From positions 1 to 27,023 of the IMG/VR virus record IMGVR_UViG_3300023184_000447: a stretch of 27,023 nt of DNA, one strand, 5' to 3'. Made by a program: the position numbers and the translations under genes. The stretch is from a virus. Below the pieces are notes generated by a model, which was given only the letters and a program-made list of their open reading frames with translations, was not told the origin of the DNA and did not search any database. This document shows, in pieces, positions 8,803-15,061 of the stretch (its first letter is position 1; the number at the start of each line of letters is the position of its first letter).

Positions 8803-9330
8803 TTACGCCTCTTTTTTAGGTCTGCCTGCCTTACGTTTTTCGCTCAACAGTTCTGCCATTTGTGCCTTCAATTCGTCCAACTCGTTTCTAGTCTTTGCCA
8901 GTTCCGTAGAGCTTTCCGTTTGATTCTTACTAAGCAGGTAAGCCCTTGCTCTATCCCGCAAGCCCGTCCCGCCCATTCCAACCCTTTGCAATTGCCCGTC
9001 AGATGCGGTAGCAACCTGCTCTACGGTCTGAAACTTAAGAATCTGCAATTCAGCCATTTGGTAATCGGTGAACTCCTCCGGCTGGTCTTTATTCCAGTCT
9101 GGAAGGCTTGTACCTATCACTAGACCAGTATCAGATTTCATCTGGAAGTGCAGCCATTGACGCGGAAACCTAGCCTTATGATCTTCACGTACAGGTTGAT
9201 CTATCACATTGGTTTTATCGCCAGGAACAATGATTCGCACAAAAGGCCGGTCTTTGTACGGTTCTTTTTCATAGTTATAAAACTCAACGTGCAAGTGCTG
9301 ATCTCCATTACCAACGTCGCTGTCTAGCAT
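8803..9330 (-). CDS. Conserved phage protein with coiled coil and AT-hook-like tail
   Basis: This 175-residue protein starts at ATG 9330 behind GGAGAAGAAA. The first 120 residues form a compact domain (HLHVEFYNYEKEPYKDRPFV; FPRQWLHFQMKSD). This type occurs between capsid and tail genes of related podoviruses without known function. Residues 130-165 are heptad-like (TELAKTRNELDELKAQMAEL). The last residues, KRKAGRPKKEA, contain a GRP core flanked by lysines like an AT-hook, suggesting contact with DNA or an acidic partner. The context suggests a head-completion or minor virion role. Function not recognised. Confidence 0.6.
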   Translation of the reverse strand: MLDSDVGNGDQHLHVEFYNYEKEPYKDRPFVRIIVPGDKTNVIDQPVREDHKARFPRQWLHFQMKSDTGLVIGTSLPDWNKDQPEEFTDYQMAELQILKFQTVEQVATASDGQLQRVGMGGTGLRDRARAYLLSKNQTESSTELAKTRNELDELKAQMAELLSEKRKAGRPKKEA

Positions 9331-9348
9331 TTTCTTCTCCTGTGGGGA

Positions 9349-9714
9349 TTAGGTTCGTGTACCGCTTAAGCTGTACCACTTTGTTGCAGATACCGCAAAA
9401 AATATGCTGCTGTAATTACTTGCAATTGAGGCCGACGTGGTTTGATTGATCGTCGATCCTGTGTCATACGGATAAACCTTGATCGTGTTAGCGCCGGAAT
9501 TGGCAATAAATATTGTTTCTCCCATTTGTGTAGGAGGAAGCAATACGCCAGTCCCAGAAGCGGCGGTGTCAACAGAGTTATAAATCCGCGTCAATTGCAA
9601 CGCATCAGCCCTTGTCGAACCCACCGCAGTCAACCCGTCAACACCATCGCCGCAAATAGCAACAGTCATCAGGGGAGTTGCCCCTGCGCCCATTACCCTT
9701 GACGGAATAGTCAT
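9349..9714 (-). CDS. Small structural protein, paralogue B of a tandem pair
   Basis: The product has 121 residues. I chose ATG 9714, which overlaps the stop of the upstream gene (TAATG) and gives MTIPSRVMGAG, matching the neighbour's MAIPSRVLASG; the ATG at 9738 would add eight unmatched residues. It shares with the upstream gene the blocks ICGDG, AVGST.ADALQL, TGV.LPP, then YP and GSTIN, with a final SATKW. The protein is Thr/Ser/Ala/Gly-rich and probably all-beta. Lying between capsid and tail genes, it may be a head decoration or spike subunit. Function is inferred from position only. Confidence 0.65.
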   Translation of the reverse strand: MTIPSRVMGAGATPLMTVAICGDGVDGLTAVGSTRADALQLTRIYNSVDTAASGTGVLLPPTQMGETIFIANSGANTIKVYPYDTGSTINQTTSASIASNYSSIFFAVSATKWYSLSGTRT

Positions 9715-10073
9715 TACGCAGTCAGAACAGATGCCCAAGTTGTTGCGCTAGTGGCAAACAAAATGACTGTTTTTGCCGTTGCTACAGTCAATGTTGACGC
9801 ACCCGCGTTGATCGTTGAACCAGATTTTGGATAAATGGTAACGGTCTGACCGGAATCGTTACGGATGCCAATCATTGCGCCCACTTCGGTCGGAGGCAAA
9901 ATAACGCCGGTGGATGCCGAGCTGGTGGTAATCGTGTTCCAAACCGCCGACAGTTGCAACGCATCGGCAATAGTAGAACCAACGGCAACAAGCGCGGTTG
10001 CGCCATCGCCACAAATGCTTGTAGTCGAAAGCGGGGAGTTACCAGAAGCCAAAACTCGTGAAGGAATAGCCAT
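9714..10073 (-). CDS. Small structural protein, paralogue A of a tandem pair
   Basis: This 119-residue protein has ATG 10073 with AAAGGA eight bases upstream. It reads MAIPSRVLASGNSPLSTTSI, then CGDGATALVAVGST.ADALQL, LPPTEVGAMIGIRNDSGQTV, and YPKSGSTINAG. Related small beta-rich proteins occur next to podovirus capsid genes. It is clearly homologous to the gene directly downstream along its whole length, so one arose by tandem duplication. A virion surface role is plausible, but nothing in the sequence proves it. Confidence 0.65.
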   Translation of the reverse strand: MAIPSRVLASGNSPLSTTSICGDGATALVAVGSTIADALQLSAVWNTITTSSASTGVILPPTEVGAMIGIRNDSGQTVTIYPKSGSTINAGASTLTVATAKTVILFATSATTWASVLTA

Positions 10074-10076
10074 TTT

Positions 10077-10871
10077 TTAAATCCTTTGTGTTAATGGAAA
10101 AGTCATGGCTTTCGCCATTGCGTGTAACAAGCCGGGGCCACAAACTTCTATTACTACATCTTCCTCCACGAATTCTCGCGCAAGGTTTTGGAAGTCTTTT
10201 ACTTGCTGGCACATCCACGGAGCCGCTTGGAACTTTTGCTCGTGAATTGTAGCCGTTATTATATTCTCACCATCGTTACTTTCTTGCTTGTAAACGTGGT
10301 GTTTATCGTCGGAGTAACTACTGTCCATGCCAAACAGGTAAATTCTGCGATAACCCTTTAGCTTGGCAAGAATCATTGCCAACATACCGACCGTAGTAAA
10401 ACCGCCCATAAGATGCACAGGACGGTCTTTTTCGCTCTCTAGGTACTCGTAGACACCTTCAGTCTGAACGTGGACTAGATCGACGTTAAAGCCTTCTAGC
10501 GCATCAAATATGCAAGGGTCGCATTGCGAGGCGATGTAGAACTGGGTTTCCTTACGCGGATGCTGCAAAAACCTGACGTTTTCAGGTCTGGCATCCAACA
10601 TTACATGACCGTCTGGGACTATGCCGCGCTCTATCAACCAGTCATAAGTGCCGTTCATTGACCAGACTTTAGCGCCATTCTGATACCGCGCTTTTAGCTG
10701 CGGAAAGGACTCATCAAGACTAGGCGCACCGCCAACAATACAAATACTTTCTTCGTTTGACTCCGTATCAAAATCAAACCAAGAAAGCTGCCTTTTGCAA
10801 GACAGCTCCACATTCCCAAGCATTACGCCTGGGGATGTGTTTCCTACAACATCTAATACTGCTTCGACCAT
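10077..10871 (-). CDS. MptE-like / DUF115 Rossmann-fold protein
   Basis: This 264-residue protein starts at ATG 10871 in a TAATG overlap. Residues 43-55 (ICIVGGAPSLDES) carry the nucleotide-sugar-binding style loop VGGGPSL of the DUF115/MAF_flag10 family (6-hydroxymethylpterin pyrophosphokinase MptE-like). Family features continue: W(S)MNG around residue 70, PDGHVMLDARPEN near 87-98, then HLMGGFTTVGMLAMILAKLKGYRRIYLFGMD with the conserved GMD, followed by a His/Tyr-rich loop. In bacteria relatives are linked with flagellin or surface glycosylation. In phages they appear among structural genes. Here it probably modifies a sugar or virion component; the substrate is unknown. The family call is strong, the reaction inferred. 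Confidence 0.75.
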   Translation of the reverse strand: MVEAVLDVVGNTSPGVMLGNVELSCKRQLSWFDFDTESNEESICIVGGAPSLDESFPQLKARYQNGAKVWSMNGTYDWLIERGIVPDGHVMLDARPENVRFLQHPRKETQFYIASQCDPCIFDALEGFNVDLVHVQTEGVYEYLESEKDRPVHLMGGFTTVGMLAMILAKLKGYRRIYLFGMDSSYSDDKHHVYKQESNDGENIITATIHEQKFQAAPWMCQQVKDFQNLAREFVEEDVVIEVCGPGLLHAMAKAMTFPLTQRI

Positions 10872-11422
10872 TAGGTGATCTGGCCTTGCAGGTGCGGACG
10901 GTTAATCGTTACCGTAACCGTCGAAACGGTCGAGGCAATCGTAGCCAAGTTAGCCGAGCGAGCGCCAAGAATCTGGAGACCCGCAGAAGCAAGAACTTTG
11001 ACCCGACCAGCAGTACCGGACAAAAACAAGGTAACTTGCGGCGTAACGGCAACTGCCGTTTTCTTGATCACCGCATTGCCGTCGATTTGATACCAGCCGA
11101 ACGTGCCAGCCAGATTAGCCGACATAGCGACTGCTACGGGGCAAGCCTGATTACCAGTATTCGGGACAAGTACCGTTTGGTAGGTCGTTGAGTTATAAGA
11201 AACCAACGAACCGACCACCGTCGAAGCAACGCCAACCAGCAGGATAAACTCACCCTCGCCATAGGTCGGATCGTCAGCACGCACGATCTTACCGAGGACG
11301 TTTGGAGGCGTAGGAATGACTGAAGTCGTACCAGTCGAAACGCCACTAGGTGAAGTTACCCCGGTGTCAATGGTTGCGATCTGAAGCAGACCGGCTTGAT
11401 TTTCTACAATAGTGTAAGCCAT
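10871..11422 (-). CDS. Head decoration / capsid-associated protein (putative)
   Basis: This 183-residue protein follows the capsid gene with ATG 11422 and a strong AAAGGAG. It is mostly Thr, Val, Ser, Ala and Gly with alternating strand patterns (QIATIDTGVTSPSGVSTGTT; GEFILLVGVAST). A short segment at about residues 85-110 (GNQACPVAVAMSANLAGTFG) resembles phage head-fibre or stabilisation proteins in which 'G.A......a...G.fGWvQ..G' recurs; here it reads TFGWYQIDGNAVIK. That FGWYQI.G block is common to capsid-adjacent decoration proteins. It probably coats or stabilises the capsid. No catalytic residues are visible. Confidence 0.6.
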   Translation of the reverse strand: MAYTIVENQAGLLQIATIDTGVTSPSGVSTGTTSVIPTPPNVLGKIVRADDPTYGEGEFILLVGVASTVVGSLVSYNSTTYQTVLVPNTGNQACPVAVAMSANLAGTFGWYQIDGNAVIKKTAVAVTPQVTLFLSGTAGRVKVLASAGLQILGARSANLATIASTVSTVTVTINRPHLQGQIT

Positions 11423-11434
11423 GTTTTTTCTCCT

Positions 11435-11509
11435 TTAGGCGATCAACACGCCGCAGAATTGCGGCCCGCTGCTCGTCAAATTACCGGCCCACCCAATAAG
11501 CTTAACAAC
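11435..11509 (-). CDS. Major capsid protein, exon 3 of 3
   Basis: These are the last 24 codons and TAA of the coat protein: VVKLIGWAGNLTSSGPQFCG then VLIA. Podovirus coat proteins of this family end with '..NQDA.VK.I.WAGNLT....QGV..A'. Exon 2 stops at NQDA, and this stretch continues it exactly in phase. Without splicing, the same bases would be read as the tail of an intron-derived ORF beginning near 11737, which has no homology-like features upstream of the VVKLIGW block. The next gene follows after 12 bases containing its Shine-Dalgarno. The exon starts with GTT immediately after the terminal G of intron 2. Confidence 0.88.
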   Translation of the reverse strand, partial: VVKLIGWAGNLTSSGPQFCGVLIA

Positions 11510-11757
11510 CATTCTATTACTTTCAGCCTTGCGGCTTACTGACCATTTCTGGCGGGGAAACTTCTTCGAATCTCCCTCACTCGCTTCTTTTGTTATACGA
11601 GTGTTTAGACTATCGCATCCGTTATTCACGGTTTTCTCACTTAGTCGTTCACGCTGCACGCTTACGCTGCTTGCGCCCTGTTGCCCACTTCTGGGTTTCC
11701 AAGTCAATAAGAGAAAATTTATAGACGCCATTTGCAAGCTTAATGCAAAGTAGGTTT
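11510..11757 (-). ncRNA. Group I intron 2 of the capsid gene (ORF-less)
   Basis: This is a 248-nt intron between codons Ala309 (GCT) and Val310 (GTT) of the coat protein. The last exon base is T and the last intron base is G, as group I splicing requires. P1: exon GACGCT pairs with intron GGCGTC (11724-11729) with the terminal T-G wobble; a hairpin TTTGCA/TGCAAA sits in its extension. P3: TTTTCTC (11711-11717) pairs with GAGAAAA (11632-11638). P7: GACTA (11642-11646) pairs with TAGTC (11608-11612). P8: CCGT/ACGG between them. P9: CACTCG/CGAGTG; a further hairpin AGCC-GCAA-GGCT precedes the 3' end. All core helices are present and the size is near the lower limit for self-splicing. Sequence shows the pairings; activity is inferred. 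Confidence 0.9.
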
Positions 11758-12603
11758 AGCGTCTTGGTTGACAGCCTGACGCTCGCCGCCAATCGGAACA
11801 AAGTTACGGTCTGCGTGCGGCCTGAACATCATGTACTTGGTGTTCAGAAACCACATATGGCTAGCAGTAGCCGCCGAACCGATACCACCGTCCAGCACCA
11901 CGTCAGAAGCCATACCCGCGCCATAGTATTTCAGCGAGGCAAAACCAGCACCGGCAGTTGAATTGCCGCTGTCAGAAATGCGTTGAATTGACTGCAAGGA
12001 CTGAAGGTACAGACGATAGAAAATATTGTCTGCAACGATCAGATCAGGCTTATCGGTTCCGCGAATCAACTGAACAGCAAGCGAATCCATGTATTGCTGG
12101 ATGTTGGAAGCAGTAACAGCAGCACCACCGTTCGTCACGCCCGAATAAGCTACGGACTGCCAGAACGTATAGGTCGCGCGGTTAATACCACCATAGGTTC
12201 CAGAGGTAGGCGCATCAGGAACGGCAGCGCCGAGGCCCGTGATGTTCTTTCCGCTGTTGCCGGTTCCGTCCAGATAAATATCCGATCCAATACGGTTAGC
12301 TAGTTGCGCTTCAGCCACATTCATACGACCGTCCAGCAGGTCAATAATGGCCTCTTTGCCGCTGTTCTGGATCATTTCCAGACCGCTAATCGAAACAGCC
12401 GAAGCGTACTGGGTGATACCAAACTGCGCCGCCGAGATGGGGCTGTTTTGCGACACGTTCAAAACTTCATAGCCACTATAGCTGTTAGTGTTATTGGTCG
12501 TGCTGTCATTGTACATAATCTCTTGCAGGATTACGTTACCGCCGGAGAACGTCTTGACGTTTCCACGTTCCTTTAGGCGGCGCAAGAGCGCGTTGTTATT
12601 TGT
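11758..12603 (-). CDS. Major capsid protein, exon 2 of 3
   Basis: This exon gives 282 codons (residues 28-309) of the HK97-fold coat protein. It starts TNNNALLRRLKERGNVKTF and ends PIGGERQAVNQDA. Family markers are the N-arm ..LADNV.NNALL.RL..RG, SGG.VILQE (residues about 48-56), the helix-rich middle with GKEAIIDLLDGRMNVAEAQL, and FLNTKYM.FRPH..RNFVPIGG near the end. The 331-residue ORF that covers it (11740-12735) has a false N-terminus: its first 40 or so residues come from intron 1 and its last few from intron 2. With exons 1 and 3 the protein is 333 residues, a usual length for this family. It forms the capsid shell with the scaffold encoded just upstream. Confidence 0.92.
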
Positions 12604-13302
12604 CCTATCGTTATGTTTCGGCTCTTTATCCGAAACCTGCACATTCCTTTTATGTGCAGAGCAGACTATCTCATCGCAAGTTTTTCGCTTGCTTGGTGGC
12701 ACTAATCTTTGCGCCATGACCTTTCGGCTTTCCAAGCTGCGCCAATCTACGTTTCAAGTTGCTTTCAGGTGATTGCGTAAAAGTTCCCGCCCTCGCCTTT
12801 GTCGCTAATCGTCCTCTGGCAATAGCATAAGGCGTTGGTTGAAACGAAACTTCATTTTCGTTTAGCAACAAGCCTTGCGCCCTGTAATGCTTCATCCAAG
12901 ACAACTCGCGCTCACGCTTCTCAATCACCGAAACTTCTGCTGGCATCGTTTCAAGCACCCGCATCTGAAACTGTCCAGCGTGATCGTTCCACGCTTCTTG
13001 CAACTTTGTAGAGCTATGCTTTCCCGTTTTCAGCAAACTTCTATGCTCTCGCATTCGCTTGCCAGGCTTACCTGCTGTGCAACCTATGTAAGCCGCGCCG
13101 GTACTTGCATCTTCTAATCCGTATATTGTCACCATTTGGGATACCCCTCTGTGGTTGATACTTACGCTTCGCGCTCGTGGGACTCAGCTTCCGCTTTGTC
13201 CTAGTCGTTACACCTTCAGCAACCTTTTAACTTTGCCGCTTGGCTCGGTGTTGGCATCGCAGCTTTTCACCGAATTCACGAAGTTTTTTAACGTCTAATT
13301 TA
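12604..13302 (-). ncRNA. Group I intron 1 of the capsid gene, encoding a GIY-YIG nuclease
   Basis: This 699-nt intron follows Val27 (GTT) of the coat protein; the first intron bases TAA would be an in-frame stop. P1: exon AACGTT pairs with intron GACGTT (13290-13295), with the terminal T-G wobble at the splice site. The 5' core has GAATTCGGTG...CACCGAGCC (P4/P5 region) and GGTGTAACGACTAG, typical of IB-like bacterial and phage introns. P7: GACTA (13202-13206) pairs with TAGTC (12664-12668). Two perfect 3' hairpins follow, CTGCACAT/ATGTGCAG and GTTTCGG/CCGAAAC, then GATAGG with a terminal G. The nuclease gene lies between the two P7 strands, so it occupies the P3/P8 region. I could not settle P3. 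Confidence 0.9.
12671..13135 (-). CDS. GIY-YIG homing endonuclease (intron-encoded)
   Basis: This 154-residue protein starts at ATG 13135 after GAGGGG. The N-terminal nuclease domain has TIYGLEDASTGAAYIGCTAG (residues 3-22, the GIY and YIG elements with Tyr5 and Tyr16), catalytic Arg27 region KRMREHRS with His31, and a downstream Glu in EKRERELSWMKHY (Glu75 or Glu77), then LNEN near 91-94. The C-terminal third is basic (RRLAQLGKPKGHGAKISATK) and likely contacts DNA. It lies inside intron 1, and its TGA ends two bases before the 3' strand of P7, an arrangement in which ORF and ribozyme share sequence. Such enzymes cut intronless alleles and drive copying of the intron. Target site is presumably the capsid gene near codon 27. 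Confidence 0.9.
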   Translation of the reverse strand: MVTIYGLEDASTGAAYIGCTAGKPGKRMREHRSLLKTGKHSSTKLQEAWNDHAGQFQMRVLETMPAEVSVIEKRERELSWMKHYRAQGLLLNENEVSFQPTPYAIARGRLATKARAGTFTQSPESNLKRRLAQLGKPKGHGAKISATKQAKNLR

Positions 13303-13383
13303 AACGTTGTCTGCCAGCTCACCGGAGCGACTTTGAATGTTGGTCGCAATGATGTCACTAACAGAACTATTGGCAAATGCCAT
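13303..13383 (-). CDS. Major capsid protein, exon 1 of 3
   Basis: These 27 codons start at ATG 13383 with AAGGAG nine bases upstream. They read MAFANSSVSDIIATNIQSRS then GELADNV. This is the conserved N-arm of BPP-1-type podovirus coat proteins (MAFAN..S.II...I..R...LADNV), which in intronless homologues runs straight into T.NNALL.RL. Here a stop (TAA) follows at once, and the matching TNNNALLRRL resumes 699 bases later. The exon is too short to be called by itself, so automated annotation would likely miss the true start of the coat protein. The assignment rests on the family pattern plus the P1 pairing at its 3' end. Confidence 0.9.
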
Positions 13384-13405
13384 GATTTAGCTCCTTAAAA
13401 GTGAA

Positions 13406-14383
13406 TTAAAGCCGGTCACTCATGCTCTCAAACTGCTCAGCAAGTAATGCCCGACGATCTTGCGCTTTGGATTGGGTCGCTGCTCCGGGTGTGGAACCTC
13501 GCACACTCACCGCTGCCGCCTTTGCAGCTTTCGCTGCCCTATCGGCTACAGTTCTTTTCGCCGCGTCTGCCGTAGCTTGTTGGCTTTGGTGGACGGTTTC
13601 AAAAAGACCTGCATCAAGGCGTATAGCTTTCTCATAAGCATCTTGCAAATCGGTCGCCACGCCACTCTGTAGGAGTTGGATCATGACAGGCCGCGCTTCT
13701 TCAAAATGCTCTGCTTTTTGGGAGAATTGATTTATTTCTCCCAATAAAACCTGATTCTGTTGTTGTTCCTGCTGCTGCTTCCAGTTTTGTACCTCGCCAC
13801 GAACCGAATTAAGCTCGTTTTGAAGTGCATAAAACTGCGGATCAACAGGGGCTTGTTGTTGCAAGCCGCCTACATCGTTTAAATTTATACCATAACTCTG
13901 AGCGAGTCTAGCGAAATATTGCTGCTTTTCATGGGGTTGGCTAGTCCGTAGGATATGGTCAGCCTCCATCAGAGCCTTGACCGCTTTTGGCGCATCAATC
14001 CCCAGGCCGGTGATCGTCTGCATATACGGCGCGATGACCTCTTGCATCTGGTCGGCGTACTGCGCTTTAGACTTTAGCGGCTCAATGCCTGCTTTCATCT
14101 GTTCTTCGCGCTGGAAAGCGTATTCTTTGAGCCTATCGTCAGCACCCTGCCAGACTTCGTGATAATCCTTTTTCCAGCTTGCGGGGGGACGCTTCCAGAC
14201 TGGTTCTTCAACCGCTTCTATTTCTGCTGGAACCGCTTCAGGAGCGGGTTTCGCATACTTACCCGTATCGTCGCGTGCGCGTGCGGGTTCAGGAGCCGCA
14301 TCTACTTCGTCAAACTGTTGTGCAAGCAAATCACGCCTTGCATCTGCATTCTCTACCGGAACAATCTCATTTAGGTCTGCCAT
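13406..14383 (-). CDS. Capsid scaffolding protein
   Basis: This 325-residue protein is encoded directly before the capsid gene, with ATG 14383 after GGGAG. It is acidic and Pro-rich at the start (residues 25-65), then has the block PASWKKDYHEVWQGADDRLK (about residues 67-87) that is conserved in scaffold-like proteins of podoviruses. The middle is Gln-rich and strongly helical (EVQNWKQQQEQQQNQVLLGE) and the last 70 residues are basic and Ala/Lys-rich. A charged, coiled-coil, Gln-rich protein between portal and coat genes is the usual scaffold. The two ends carry similar peptides: ARRDLLAQQFDEV near residue 16 and DRRALLAEQFESM near residue 310. Function is inferred from context and composition. 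Confidence 0.75.
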   Translation of the reverse strand: MADLNEIVPVENADARRDLLAQQFDEVDAAPEPARARDDTGKYAKPAPEAVPAEIEAVEEPVWKRPPASWKKDYHEVWQGADDRLKEYAFQREEQMKAGIEPLKSKAQYADQMQEVIAPYMQTITGLGIDAPKAVKALMEADHILRTSQPHEKQQYFARLAQSYGINLNDVGGLQQQAPVDPQFYALQNELNSVRGEVQNWKQQQEQQQNQVLLGEINQFSQKAEHFEEARPVMIQLLQSGVATDLQDAYEKAIRLDAGLFETVHQSQQATADAAKRTVADRAAKAAKAAAVSVRGSTPGAATQSKAQDRRALLAEQFESMSDRL

Positions 14384-14387
14384 TTTC

Positions 14388-14720
14388 TTACTCCCTGTGG
14401 GGGTTAGTGAAACGAATATCGTCGCGCAACTTGTTAAGTATTTTGTTTGCTTGCGAATGCGTCATGTTTGACAACTGAGCTTTTAATACTTCTTTGCGAG
14501 TGTCTTTGACGGGTATAGGCTTGCTCTCCATACGTTCATTCCCAACCTCAAAGCAGTTATGCTCCCGCAGGTGTTCACGGTGCTTGCTGCGGCTGGTAAT
14601 CATGCTGCCATCAACCATAGACTGATACGGCTGGATGTCAGGCATAACATAGTGGTGATCTGGCGTGTAATCACCCTTTTCTATCGCAACGCCATCAACG
14701 TAAATCCAGCTTTTTCTCAT
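14388..14720 (-). CDS. Conserved phage protein between portal and scaffold
   Basis: This 110-residue protein has ATG 14720 in an ATGA overlap. The N-terminus MRKSWIYVDGVAIEKGDYTP, followed by HHYVMPDIQPYQSMVDGSMI and SRSKHREHLREHNCFEVGNE, is a pattern repeated in podovirus genomes with this portal type: 'I..G.....S.DIqPYkSvvDGs.I.SRS.HReHLr.H.c.EvGNe'. The end is basic and helical (AQLSNMTHSQANKILNKLRD). It is thought to be a small head-associated protein. The exact function is unknown; possible RNA or DNA binding is a guess. The family pattern is convincing. Confidence 0.7.
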   Translation of the reverse strand: MRKSWIYVDGVAIEKGDYTPDHHYVMPDIQPYQSMVDGSMITSRSKHREHLREHNCFEVGNERMESKPIPVKDTRKEVLKAQLSNMTHSQANKILNKLRDDIRFTNPHRE

Positions 14721-15061
14721 AGCAGGGCCAATACATCCTCGTCATCAAGTTCAATGTGCAATTCCCATATCCGTTGCACTCTGTCCAAATCCTCTAGCAT
14801 CCGGTCGTAATCTATTGCTGGCAAAGTAGCTGCTCTGGTTTCCATAAACGGCGCGGCTATTTCCTCCGCAACGTCTGGCCTACCCTCTACAATCTTTTCA
14901 AACGCATAAACAATCTCGGCCTTACGCCGTGCTTTATCTGCAATTTCCTTTGCAAATTTCTTTTTAAGGTAATCGCCGTCATGGGTGTCAACCTCAACAA
15001 GGGGCGTTACATAGTCCCAGGTTGCATCATTCCAAGTGCCGGTGTCCCAACCTCCATTCAT
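14717..15061 (-). CDS. Small phage protein of unknown function
   Basis: This 114-residue protein starts at ATG 15061 in an ATGA overlap with the portal stop and overlaps the next start by four bases. It begins MNGGWDTGTWNDATWDYV, a Trp-rich 'GWDTGTW....W' motif seen also in tail and fibre proteins of phages. It then turns charged and helical (KKKFAKEIADKARRKAEIVY) and ends in acidic ELHIELDDEDVLALL. A charged helix pair suggests an oligomer or chaperone of head assembly. Nothing specific is recognised. Confidence 0.6.
   Translation of the reverse strand: MNGGWDTGTWNDATWDYVTPLVEVDTHDGDYLKKKFAKEIADKARRKAEIVYAFEKIVEGRPDVAEEIAAPFMETRAATLPAIDYDRMLEDLDRVQRIWELHIELDDEDVLALL

Noticed and set aside
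8405-8923. Plus-strand ORF of 172 residues
   Set aside because: Opposite to the adaptor gene, has no plausible ribosome site and its protein lacks any recognisable pattern; a shadow frame. The same holds for 15022-15582 and 5729-6124.
11435-11737. 100-residue ORF as a separate gene
   Set aside because: Everything before VVKLIGWAGNL is intron 2 read in frame; only exon 3 (11435-11509) is coding.
11740-12735. Long minus-strand ORF (331 residues) as an independent capsid protein
   Set aside because: Its first 40 or so residues are translated from intron 1 sequence and its last five from intron 2; the true coat protein is spliced (exon 2 = 11758-12603).
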